This document shows positions 1 to 5,702 of a stretch of DNA of 6,554 nt, in pieces. Positions within the stretch are counted from its first letter, which is position 1; every line of letters begins with the position of its first letter. The position numbers and the translations under genes are program-made. The DNA lies in contig JAJZLX010000755.1 in assembly GCA_021850555.1 (NCBI GenBank), positions 1 to 6,554 on the forward strand. Reading direction: 5' to 3'. The notes beneath the pieces are model-generated. The model made no database searches. It saw only the letters and a list, made by a program, of their open reading frames with translations, and had not been told where the DNA came from. This DNA is from Pseudomonadota bacterium. GTDB taxonomy: Bacteria > Pseudomonadota > Gammaproteobacteria > Steroidobacterales > Steroidobacteraceae.

Positions 1-344
1 CGCTGTATCTCGGTATTCTGCTGTTCGTCGCCGCGGTGATCGGCATCGGGTTGATGATTTCCTCGATCGCCGTCACGCAGCAGCAGGCGCTGCTCGGCGC
101 GTTCCTGTTCATGGTGCCGTCCATCGTGCTCTCGGGATTTGCGACCCCGATCGCGAACATGCCGCCGATCATTCAGGCTCTCACCTGGCTCAATCCGATG
201 AGGCACATTCTCGTCATCGTGCGCGGTGTGTTCCTGCAGGGTGCGACAACCGGCGCGTTCCTGCCTGAATACGCCGTGATGGCTGCCCTCGCCGGCAGCA
301 GCCTGATGGCGGCCGGTTGGCTCTTTCGCCGGCGGATTTACTGA
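1..344 (+). CDS. ABC-2 type transporter permease, C-terminal part (5' end outside window)
   Basis: This is the last 113 residues of an integral membrane permease of the ABC-2 family (YhhJ/YbhR/YbhS-like). These proteins pair with an ABC ATPase, often also with an HlyD-type periplasmic adaptor, to export drugs or other substrates across the inner membrane. The frame is open from base 3 and ends with TGA at 342-344. Visible features are a hydrophobic helix at the window edge, a second hydrophobic stretch containing PSIVLSGFATPIANMP, the family-typical sequence LNPMRHILVIVRGVFLQG, a last helix, and a short positively charged tail (RRRIY). The PS(I/V)LLSGF...MP...P..H...I.RG order is the hallmark of this family's C-terminus. 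The ATPase and the rest of the permease would be to the left of the window. The downstream gene is convergent, so the operon ends here. No clear intrinsic terminator follows. The transported substrate cannot be inferred. Confidence 0.9.
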   Translation, partial: LYLGILLFVAAVIGIGLMISSIAVTQQQALLGAFLFMVPSIVLSGFATPIANMPPIIQALTWLNPMRHILVIVRGVFLQGATTGAFLPEYAVMAALAGSSLMAAGWLFRRRIY

Positions 345-532
345 CGGTCGAACGGGCCATGGGCGCGGCGGGATCGTCCATGGATCGGGCGACGGCGCAG
401 CTCGCTCGATGCGGTGTTTTTCAGCGGGCTTGAGACCGATACCGATGAGCCTGGTGGCAACACGTGCGTGCGTGCGCTCATGCGGCCGTCGCGGGGCTGC
501 TCGTCATGACCTCGGGAAGCGGGCCTGGAGCG

Positions 533-802
533 TCACAGGCGGTGCCAGTAGGCGTTCTCGATGGCGGGAATCTCGCCGATCTTGGCGGCAATCAGGGACA
601 AACGGCATTCCGCAAGGCCGGCGACATCCACGCGAATGTGCAGCGTCTCGTCCGATCCGAATTCCGCCAGAACGCGGCGAGGCACGACGTTCAGCGTCTG
701 GAAAAAGCTCACGACGCGGGTGAGCGCGCCCGGATCACAATCCGCCCGGACGCGCAGGCACAGCAGCTGGGTGACCTCTTCAATCGCTTCTTCTGTGACC
801 AT
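533..802 (-). CDS. Small stand-alone ACT-domain protein
   Basis: This is an 89-residue soluble protein whose predicted order of elements fits one ACT domain (beta-alpha-beta-beta-alpha-beta). Strand 1 is LLCLRVRAD at about 13-21. A helix starts at DPGALTRVVSFFQTLNV, strand 2 is around VPRRVLAEF, strand 3 is HIRVDVAGL, helix 2 is AECRLSLIAAKIGEI, and a last strand ends ENAYWHRL. The D-P-G-A-L turn before helix 1 is the usual ligand-proximal loop of ACT domains. Such domains bind amino acids and regulate enzymes; the nearest well-known comparison is the small regulatory subunit of acetolactate synthase (IlvM-like). No acetolactate synthase large subunit or other amino-acid enzyme is next to it, so its partner is unknown. 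The ATG at 800-802 is preceded by GAGGG nine bases upstream (812-816), which supports this start. The gene is convergent with the permease and probably monocistronic. Confidence 0.75.
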   Translation of the reverse strand: MVTEEAIEEVTQLLCLRVRADCDPGALTRVVSFFQTLNVVPRRVLAEFGSDETLHIRVDVAGLAECRLSLIAAKIGEIPAIENAYWHRL

Positions 803-850
803 GGAAACTCGCCCTCATCTCAATCCGAGCTGAACCAAACACGTGACAAC

Positions 851-873
851 CCCGGCTTTCGGCGAAAGCCGGG
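851..873. terminator. Perfect 10-bp stem-loop, possible terminator of the L,D-transpeptidase transcript
   Basis: The arms CCCGGCTTTC (851-860) and GAAAGCCGGG (864-873) are exactly complementary around a 3-base loop. The element lies about 180 bases downstream of the L,D-transpeptidase stop and about 50 bases upstream of the ACT-domain gene, both read on the minus strand. The strong G+C-rich stem suits an intrinsic terminator. On the minus strand it is followed only by an interrupted T-rich stretch (GTTGTCACGTGTTT), not a clean T-run, so termination is uncertain. It could instead be a 5' leader hairpin of the ACT gene. Confidence 0.45.
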
Positions 874-1049
874 CATCTAATGAGCTCGATTGAATGGAGG
901 CGGATGTCCATGGTGCCGACGGCGGGATTATGCGTTCTACGATGCCAAAAGTCACGCCGTGTCCCGAGTCGGCGCTGGAGCGGATGTCGGGAAAAAGTCG
1001 GGCAGGGACCTCACGCCGGCACCGCGCGAGCCGGCGCCTGCGCTCCTCG

Positions 1050-1099
1050 CTCAGGTGCCGCAGCCCGCCGCCAAGGGCCGCGAATCGCCGGCACCTGAG
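1050..1099. repeat. 11-bp inverted repeat spanning the end of the L,D-transpeptidase gene
   Basis: CTCAGGTGCCG at 1050-1060 and CGGCACCTGAG at 1089-1099 are perfect reverse complements, separated by 28 G+C-rich bases. The left arm contains the TGA stop codon of the L,D-transpeptidase (1051-1053 on the minus strand), so the last 16 codons and the stop would fold into a stem-loop in that mRNA. No T-run follows on either strand. It may protect the 3' end of the transcript or slow the ribosome at the stop. The repeat itself is directly visible; its role is inferred. Confidence 0.6.
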
Positions 1100-1935
1100 T
1101 GCCGAGTGATCGGCGCGGGTGGCTGGGCCGCATGCGCGGGGAAGCGCGGCGCGTGCCCGATGACCATGACCGGCGGGCCATCGGAGATCAAATGGAAGCC
1201 TCCGTCGTCCGGATGCGGCGCGATCGCCCAATCGTAGAGCGTACGGGCATCCTCCAGAGCGGGGTCGCGGGGCCGGCCGTAATACTCATTCTGCATCTGC
1301 TCGTCGTACAGACCGATGCAACCGTGCGAGGCGGCATACCCGGGCAGGTCGCGGCCGTGGATCCAGTCGCTGATCCCAGTCCGAGCGGTGAAAAATCTCA
1401 GCGCATAATGCATCGGGTACGGTGTGTGGGTCCCCTCCAGGTCGTAGAGCGAGGAGCTGTGCAGCCGGTCGTAGGCGCTCACCTTGAACAGACCGACCGG
1501 TGTGGGATGGGCGCCACCGCCCGAGGTGATGGGAAAGGACATGACCCGCTTGCCGTATGCGTACGCACCCAGGAACTGCTCCGTGAGATCGACGAGGATG
1601 AATTTCGCAGCGGTGGCCGCGGGGGCATAGCGCGCCGGCATGGGTGTGAACTCGGCCACCTGCTGCAGATGCAGCGGAACCTTGATCCGCACCCCGGGGT
1701 AGATGTGACGCCGATCAATGCGGTTGAAGCGCAGGACATCCCGCCAATGCGACCGGAAAAGCCCGCGGACAGTGTCCCGGCGAGCGATCCGATGGCAGGT
1801 CCAGAGGATGCGGGCATCACTTGGATAATGGATCTCGCACGTATTCGGCACTGGCTGCGCCAATGCCGCGTGCGCCAAGGCGAGCGCCAGGCTCGCGGCC
1901 GGCCAATGGGCACGATGCCCGCGCGGTCTGACCAT
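1051..1935 (-). CDS. Secreted L,D-transpeptidase (LysM-like plus YkuD/ErfK domain)
   Basis: This is a 294-residue exported protein that should form or modify peptidoglycan 3-3 cross-links, or attach proteins to peptidoglycan, in the periplasm. Residues 1-26 look like a signal peptide: an Arg/His-rich start, a hydrophobic Ala/Leu core, and ALA before Gln27. Residues about 46-87 resemble a LysM peptidoglycan-binding module (HRIARRDTVRGLF, then LRFNRID, then IYPGVRIKVP). The YkuD catalytic domain begins near residue 112 (FILVDLTEQFLGAYAYGKRV) and includes FPITSGGGAHPTPVGLFKV. The active-site region runs from His193 (WIHG) to SHGC at 203-206, with Cys206 the expected nucleophile. The next residues are I-G-L, whereas the usual motif has Arg at the Gly position. 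ATG 1933-1935 is chosen because AGGAG (1945-1949) lies nine bases upstream; an adjacent in-frame GTG (1936-1938) is equally placed. Upstream codons to 2052 lack a signal peptide and are probably untranslated. The gene appears monocistronic. Confidence 0.93.
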   Translation of the reverse strand: MVRPRGHRAHWPAASLALALAHAALAQPVPNTCEIHYPSDARILWTCHRIARRDTVRGLFRSHWRDVLRFNRIDRRHIYPGVRIKVPLHLQQVAEFTPMPARYAPAATAAKFILVDLTEQFLGAYAYGKRVMSFPITSGGGAHPTPVGLFKVSAYDRLHSSSLYDLEGTHTPYPMHYALRFFTARTGISDWIHGRDLPGYAASHGCIGLYDEQMQNEYYGRPRDPALEDARTLYDWAIAPHPDDGGFHLISDGPPVMVIGHAPRFPAHAAQPPAPITRHSGAGDSRPLAAGCGT

Positions 1936-1944
1936 CACTGTATG

Positions 1945-1949
1945 CTCCT
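1945..1949 (-). promoter_or_regulatory. Ribosome binding site of the L,D-transpeptidase
   Basis: AGGAG on the minus strand lies 6 bases before a GTG and 9 bases before an ATG that are adjacent in frame. It fixes the translation start directly ahead of the signal peptide and rules out the open codons further upstream. Confidence 0.8.
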
Positions 1950-2501
1950 GATGACTTGTGGAAATCCATGCTCGGTGCCGCAGAGGATGGGACGGATGAG
2001 ACTGCGACCGATCGCGCATCCGGGCGGGCCGCGCGGAACTGATCAAAGACACCGGTCAGGGCTGCTGCCGAAAATGCAGGGCGCCGAGCGGAGGTGGCGC
2101 GCGACGGACACTGGTCTTGGCGTGCGGGCGCTGAACAGGTCCGGCTGAACGAATGAAAAATCGCGGGCGGTTCACAGCAGTCGGAATCGTACGGAGAGCT
2201 CTCCAAGCATCATGCCTCGCGGGTGGCGTCACCCCCGGGGTCGCGCTTGCCTCGGGGATGCAGGTCCGGGCTCTGCGAACACCTCGCGCATTCTCGAGCG
2301 GCGGGTCAGCCGAGGGGATCGGGAGATCTACCTAATCGGTCCAGCCCCGCCCCGGTCGTCCCCGCAGGTCCCGCCCGCCTTCGTACCCCGGACCGCGATG
2401 AGGCATCGCTCGGCTGCGGGGGGCGAGCGGCCTGGGTTGCCACTACGCAAAACTACCGATATCGGGGATGTCGCCAATGAACGTATTGTGACCTTTTTTG
2501 C
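1950..2501. other. Long gene-free stretch between the divergent L,D-transpeptidase and PAS genes
   Basis: About 550 bases lie between the two divergent genes with no convincing coding frame. A 60-codon plus-strand frame at 2153-2335 begins with residues that resemble a signal peptide (MKNRGRFTAVGIV...). It has no ribosome binding site, and its remainder is low-complexity Gly/Arg/Ser, so I do not call it a gene. Structures seen are a small hairpin GGGTG/CACCC (2221-2225 and 2230-2234), a weak promoter-like pair TTGCCA (2437-2442) and TATCGG (2460-2465) spaced 17 bases and pointing at the PAS gene, a direct repeat ACTAC ten bases apart near 2442-2456, and the palindrome CCGATATCGG. The region presumably carries the promoters of both genes. 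Confidence 0.5.
2456..2465. promoter_or_regulatory. Palindrome CCGATATCGG upstream of the PAS gene, possible operator
   Basis: This is a perfect 10-base palindrome about 50 bases before the PAS start. It is preceded by two ACTAC units ten bases apart (one helical turn) and overlaps the weak -10-like TATCGG. The position is right for a repressor or activator site, but no regulator is identified, so the role is inferred only from symmetry and location. Confidence 0.3.
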
Positions 2502-2516
2502 GTGAACAGCGCGCCG

Positions 2517-2924
2517 ATGCATTCTCCAGAAGACGTGAAACTGGTAGGTATGAGCCTGGGAGGCGCCGGCGCCGCATTCCTCGTCGATGAGTCGGGAACC
2601 ATCCGGTTCGCCACCGCGCAAGCCTGTCACATGCTCGGGTACCTGCCGGGGGAGCTCGAGGGCCGAAGTGTCGAGTCGCTGGTGCCGAAGCGGCTTCGTC
2701 TGGCACATATCGGTCATCGCCTGCGCTTTACCGATGACCAACGGACACGGCCGATGGGCGCGGGGCTTGAGCTGTTCGCGCTGCGCAAGGATGATGTGGA
2801 AATCCGAGTCGACATCAGCCTCACTTCGATCCAGCGTGGACTGGAGACGCTGACGATCGTAACGATGCGCTTGCGAGCCTCTCAGTCGGGAACCTCGCCC
2901 GCAGGTCAGCTCGACACCCCGTAA
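2517..2924 (+). CDS. Stand-alone PAS-domain protein
   Basis: This is a cytoplasmic protein of 135 residues that is essentially one PAS sensor domain. Numbered from ATG 2517, the domain spans about residues 12-122. It opens with AAFLVDESGTIRFATAQACH, followed by LGYLPGELEGRSVESLVPKR, then RLRLAHIGHRLRF, and the C-terminal beta sheet RPMGAGLELFALRKDDVEI followed by VDISLTSI. The RPMGxGLEL..RKD..E..V.ISL pattern is typical of PAS domains that usually precede a histidine kinase, GGDEF or LuxR-type HTH module. Here nothing follows the domain except a 15-residue polar tail, so output must go through another protein or by dimer contact. No heme- or flavin-binding signature is identifiable, so the ligand is unknown. 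No good ribosome binding site is seen for ATG 2517, for the in-frame GTG at 2502 (140 residues) or for ATG 2550. ATG 2517 is chosen on codon preference alone. The gene is divergent from the L,D-transpeptidase and convergent with the GT9 gene. Confidence 0.85.
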   Translation: MHSPEDVKLVGMSLGGAGAAFLVDESGTIRFATAQACHMLGYLPGELEGRSVESLVPKRLRLAHIGHRLRFTDDQRTRPMGAGLELFALRKDDVEIRVDISLTSIQRGLETLTIVTMRLRASQSGTSPAGQLDTP

Positions 2925-2967
2925 GCCTCGGCCGTGAGGACCGCGCCGGTGGCCGCCAGTTCCTGAT

Positions 2968-2977
2968 GAACCGGTTC
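2968..2977. repeat. 10-base palindrome GAACCGGTTC in the PAS/GT9 convergent junction
   Basis: This perfect palindrome lies in the 54-base gap between the two convergent genes, directly beyond the GT9 stop codon. It has no loop and no T-run on either strand, so it is not a standard terminator. No other structure that could end the two converging transcripts is evident in the gap. Confidence 0.3.
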
Positions 2978-2978
2978 C

Positions 2979-4220
2979 TCAGAGCTGCGCGCCGGATGCG
3001 CGCTCATCACCGCAGCCGACGTCGATGGCCAGCAATTCCTCCAGCGCTTGCAGCACCGGTTCGACGTTGAGCGAGGCCAGTGTTCGGGCCGGCGTCGAGA
3101 CGACTCGACCGATGGTGCCGTAAGGTCCCCAGTGCAGGCCACCGGCCCCCGCGAACATCGCGACCACCGGCTTGCGGAAAGCCGATGCAACGTGGGTCAC
3201 AGCCGTGTCCGGCGTGAGAACGACGTCGCAGGTGGCGATGAGCGCCATCATCTGCCGCGCGCTGGTGGTTTCGTCCACCCGTACCGCGCAGGCCTGCCCA
3301 ATGCGCCGCTTGGACTCCTCGTCGACAGGGGCGCCGAGGATCAGCACCTGCAAATCCGGAAATCTCTGGCGTACCCGTCGGACCGTCGCTATGTAGTGCT
3401 CTTGCGGCCAGCGGCGCCAAGGCGCCTCAGCCGAAACGTTTACCGCCAGCCTGCGTCGGCGCCCGAGGCTACCGAGCGCCGGGTTGCGGCCTTCCCCGAT
3501 TCTCCAGAAGGTCTCCGCTGCGGAAAGTTCAGCGGGCAACAGATAGATTCTCGGCGGCCATCGTCCCCAGCCGGTTCCCGACGGATCGCACGCTGCGTCG
3601 TTTTGTCCGGGTGGGCTACCGCGCTGCGCAGTGTTTCCCTCCGATGGCGGGCTGCCCAGAGGATCGATGCCGAAGGGACGCAGCAGAGCTGCGCTGTGGT
3701 CCACGTAGTGCATCGCACCGGCTACCCGCGGCACGGACAGCGTGAGCGCAAAATCATTGCCTCGGCCTCCCACCCCGATCCTATGCCTTGCGCCGCTCGC
3801 CCACATGATGAGTACCGAGGTGAGGGAAGGGCCGGTGACCATCGCATCCAGCACGGCGTCGTACTGCTGCCGCCTCGCGTGCACAAGGGCAGCCAAGAAC
3901 GTCCACGGGCGCGCCTTCTGGACGCGGTAGACCCTTCCTACGTCGGGGTTGCCATCCAGAACTGACGCATTGCGCGCCGATGCCAGCACATCGATGGTAA
4001 CCGTCGGTTGCGCTCGCTTGATGGCATGGAGTATGCCGGTTACGAGCACCATGTCTCCGATGTGATCGTAGCGCAGATAGAGGATGCGGTGCGGACGTAC
4101 GTGCCATTGCGGAACCGCCTGTGTGGGCGGGGTGCGGATGAGCCGCTTCAGTGCCGCAATCACCAGGAGCTTCAGTCGTCGCTCCAGGGGGCGAAACCTG
4201 TCCTGCCAGCGATTCCTCAC
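2979..4220 (-). CDS. Family-9 glycosyltransferase (ADP-heptose:LPS heptosyltransferase-like)
   Basis: This cytoplasmic enzyme of about 413 residues should transfer a nucleotide-activated sugar, classically ADP-heptose, to the lipopolysaccharide core at the inner membrane face. The N-terminal domain starts near residue 46 with RILYLRYDHIGDMVLVTGIL; Asp52 and Gly55-Asp56 match the GT9 acceptor-side motif. The C-terminal domain has NVSAEAPWRRWPQEHYIATV, ILGAP and then LTPDTAVTHVASAFRKPVVA (D338, T339, H343), the GT9 donor-binding signature, followed by HWGPYG. An Arg/Leu-rich amphipathic helix (residues about 8-30) precedes the fold. A Gly/Ser/Pro-rich insert of about 40 residues, rich in Asn/Gln/Asp, separates the two domains. 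The start is uncertain. The frame is open to GTG 4337 and has an ATG at 4295, but the first 39 codons are low-complexity and Arg-rich. GTG 4218-4220 has CAGGG seven bases upstream and is preferred. It is an orphan here with no other LPS genes adjacent, so its position in the core pathway and exact sugar cannot be assigned. Confidence 0.92.
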   Translation of the reverse strand: MRNRWQDRFRPLERRLKLLVIAALKRLIRTPPTQAVPQWHVRPHRILYLRYDHIGDMVLVTGILHAIKRAQPTVTIDVLASARNASVLDGNPDVGRVYRVQKARPWTFLAALVHARRQQYDAVLDAMVTGPSLTSVLIMWASGARHRIGVGGRGNDFALTLSVPRVAGAMHYVDHSAALLRPFGIDPLGSPPSEGNTAQRGSPPGQNDAACDPSGTGWGRWPPRIYLLPAELSAAETFWRIGEGRNPALGSLGRRRRLAVNVSAEAPWRRWPQEHYIATVRRVRQRFPDLQVLILGAPVDEESKRRIGQACAVRVDETTSARQMMALIATCDVVLTPDTAVTHVASAFRKPVVAMFAGAGGLHWGPYGTIGRVVSTPARTLASLNVEPVLQALEELLAIDVGCGDERASGAQL

Positions 4221-4558
4221 GCGAAGGCCCTGGCGGCGATGCGATCCGCCCAGGTCACACAGAAACGAATCCCGGCTCGTCGCGCGCGCGGACATGCGCC
4301 TGCGCGTCGTGGAGCTGGCGGCCACGACGGCGGGCACAAGGATTGCGCGATCGCAGCGGCTGACACATGTTCCCTCTGGTCGACTGCCTTCGCTAGATCA
4401 TCACGATGCACCGAGGTGACAACGCCCGCGGATCGGACATCGTACACGCAGGCAGCCGAATACATCATACCGTCAGTCCGGGACAGCCAAGTCGCCACTA
4501 CCGCTGGCCGGCGTGCGAGTGGCCTTCGCCTTGCGCCACCCGCAGACACTTTCATTCT

Positions 4559-4585
4559 ATCATAGACTTTCTCTCGCAAAGTAAA
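4559..4585 (-). promoter_or_regulatory. Candidate sigma-70 promoter reading toward the GT9 gene
   Basis: On the minus strand, TTTACT (4580-4585) and TATGAT (4559-4564) are separated by 15 bases, in the only clearly A+T-rich island of this intergenic stretch. The -10 is close to consensus. The -35 matches 4 of 6 bases and the spacing is short. A transcript starting near 4552 would have a leader of more than 200 bases before the GT9 start. Confidence 0.4.
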
Positions 4586-4730
4586 GCAGGCGGCGCGTGT
4601 GCGCGCGGGAAAGCAGCTGTCCTTGAACTGCAAAGCCGTCACGCGCCGTGCCGCGACGCGGCTCAGAGCGGCGGCGGGACGGGGATTCGGGCTTGGGTTC
4701 AGCCAGAGCGCGTCCGGGCCGCCCGTTGGA

Positions 4731-4742
4731 GCGCGATCGCGC
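4731..4742. repeat. 12-base palindrome GCGCGATCGCGC after the DoxX-like gene
   Basis: This perfect palindrome begins three bases beyond the stop of the DoxX-like gene and contains the octamer GCGATCGC. No T-run follows, so a terminator is not supported. The same octamer also occurs at 1220-1227 and 4347-4354. Confidence 0.4.
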
Positions 4743-4745
4743 AGA

Positions 4746-5702
4746 TTACGCTTCCGTCGTACGGTTGCGCAGGGTGCCGACCCACAGGAACAGGAACGGA
4801 AGCAGATACATCAGCACATTGCCGAGGACATTGCCGCGGACGCCCGTACCGGCCGTCGAATAAGGTCCTCCGAATGCCTCGGCGGTGCACCACACTCCCA
4901 AGGAATACGCCATGCCGAACAGAATGACCCAGCGTAGCCATTTGCTGCCGATCTGGTTGGCACCGAGCAAGCCGATGGCGATCACGGTTTCGGACAGGCC
5001 CACGACGATCGCGATCAGTACGGGTCCGACCGCGTGGATGATTTCGGCGACGAAACCGAGCCAGGCGGCGACCCAGGCGGGTTGACCGGCGATCACCCCG
5101 GTAATCTGGCTGGTGAAGTGAAACATGAACGCCGGCAACCATTTGAGGGCGGCGTCGAACAGCCACAGCAAGCCGAACCAGAGTCGCGCCGCTTCCCACA
5201 GGCGCCCTCGGGCCTCGGGCACGCCGCGCGTGGCGCTCTTCAGATCCGGTGCAACGGACAGCACGAAAAGGAAGGTGATCGCATAGTCGACAAGAACGCC
5301 CGGGTCGGTTTGTCCGCCGCTGTATGGAAATCCGAAGCCATTGAAGAACACCCAGCACAGCAGGCAGTAGACGATGCCGACGCGTGCCGCCAGAGCGACC
5401 TTCCTGCCGCTCAACAGTGAAATGCCGAGCAGGATGGCAATCACGACCATGATGCCCGCGATGACTTGCGGACCAACGGCCTGCGCGGTGCGCACCGCAG
5501 CCACCAGCAGCGGCCGGATCCCCTCCGGGACCGTCGCGGCGGGCTTGGCGAGCGCGTGGATGAAATTGGCCTTGGCGGCCGGCGCGAACAGCCACGCCAT
5601 TGCCTGGAAAGCCGCGTTGATCAGCCAGACCACCCCGAAAATCCGCACCAGCGTGCGCAGTGCCGGGTCCTGTGCGGAGTCAAATTTGGGCGCCAATTGC
5701 AT
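4746..5702 (-). CDS. Polytopic membrane protein with two tandem DoxX-like halves
   Basis: This is an inner-membrane protein of 318 residues with about eight hydrophobic segments that fall into two related four-helix halves. In half 1 (about 15-152), WLINAAFQAMAW (26-37) is followed by AVGP (75-78), a helix ending GISLL (93-97), and FGFPYSGGQTDPG (123-135), then a last helix. In half 2 (about 167-308) the same order appears: WLFDAALKWLPAF, AVGP (224-227), a helix ending AIGLL (242-246), and FGGPYSTAGTGVRG (277-290), then a last helix. The (F/G)G.P(Y)...GT(D)PG loop resembles the DoxX/DoxD superfamily, whose members include the DoxD subunit of thiosulfate:quinone oxidoreductase. Single-repeat family members are about half this size. 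ATG 5700-5702 is chosen because GGAG (5709-5712) lies six bases upstream; ATG 5712-5714 and TTG 5748-5750 have no such site. No catalytic partner is adjacent. Redox or quinone involvement is only a possibility; the function is unknown. Confidence 0.8.
   Translation of the reverse strand: MQLAPKFDSAQDPALRTLVRIFGVVWLINAAFQAMAWLFAPAAKANFIHALAKPAATVPEGIRPLLVAAVRTAQAVGPQVIAGIMVVIAILLGISLLSGRKVALAARVGIVYCLLCWVFFNGFGFPYSGGQTDPGVLVDYAITFLFVLSVAPDLKSATRGVPEARGRLWEAARLWFGLLWLFDAALKWLPAFMFHFTSQITGVIAGQPAWVAAWLGFVAEIIHAVGPVLIAIVVGLSETVIAIGLLGANQIGSKWLRWVILFGMAYSLGVWCTAEAFGGPYSTAGTGVRGNVLGNVLMYLLPFLFLWVGTLRNRTTEA

Larger units (their letters stand above)
4221..4745. other. Gene-free stretch upstream of the GT9 gene
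   Basis: No convincing gene is seen. A minus-strand frame at 4217-4642 (141 codons, GTG start, no ribosome binding site, Arg/Ala-rich) and several plus-strand frames show no recognisable domain. The stretch holds an A+T-rich island at about 4548-4586 with a candidate promoter toward the GT9 gene, and a 12-base palindrome (4731-4742) just past the stop of the DoxX-like gene. If the GT9 start lies further upstream (4295 or 4337), this gap is shorter by that amount. Confidence 0.5.

Noticed and set aside
345..532. Possible terminator between the permease and the ACT gene
   Set aside because: I found no G+C-rich stem followed by a T-run on either strand, only short imperfect palindromes around the two CCATG words near 357-382.
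464..880. 138-codon plus-strand frame across the ACT gene
   Set aside because: Antisense to the ACT-domain gene, with no ribosome binding site or recognisable domain.
815..1231. 138-codon minus-strand frame overlapping the L,D-transpeptidase end
   Set aside because: Out of frame with the real gene, Arg-rich, includes both hairpins, and has no domain pattern. The L,D-transpeptidase has a complete C-terminus, so this is not a frameshifted continuation.
1099..2148. 349-codon plus-strand open frame
   Set aside because: It is antisense to the L,D-transpeptidase and its upstream region. The translation is Arg/Gly/Pro-rich with no domain pattern, as expected for a shadow frame in G+C-rich DNA.
2153..2335. 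60-codon plus-strand frame with a signal-peptide-like N-terminus
   Set aside because: No ribosome binding site, and after the hydrophobic part the product is low-complexity. Too short and featureless to support.
3048..3965. 305-codon plus-strand open frame
   Set aside because: It lies entirely antisense to the GT9 gene, whose conserved motifs cover the same DNA.
4217..4642. 141-codon minus-strand frame upstream of the GT9 gene
   Set aside because: GTG start without a ribosome binding site, Arg/Ala-rich low-complexity product, no recognisable domain, and it spans the best promoter candidate.
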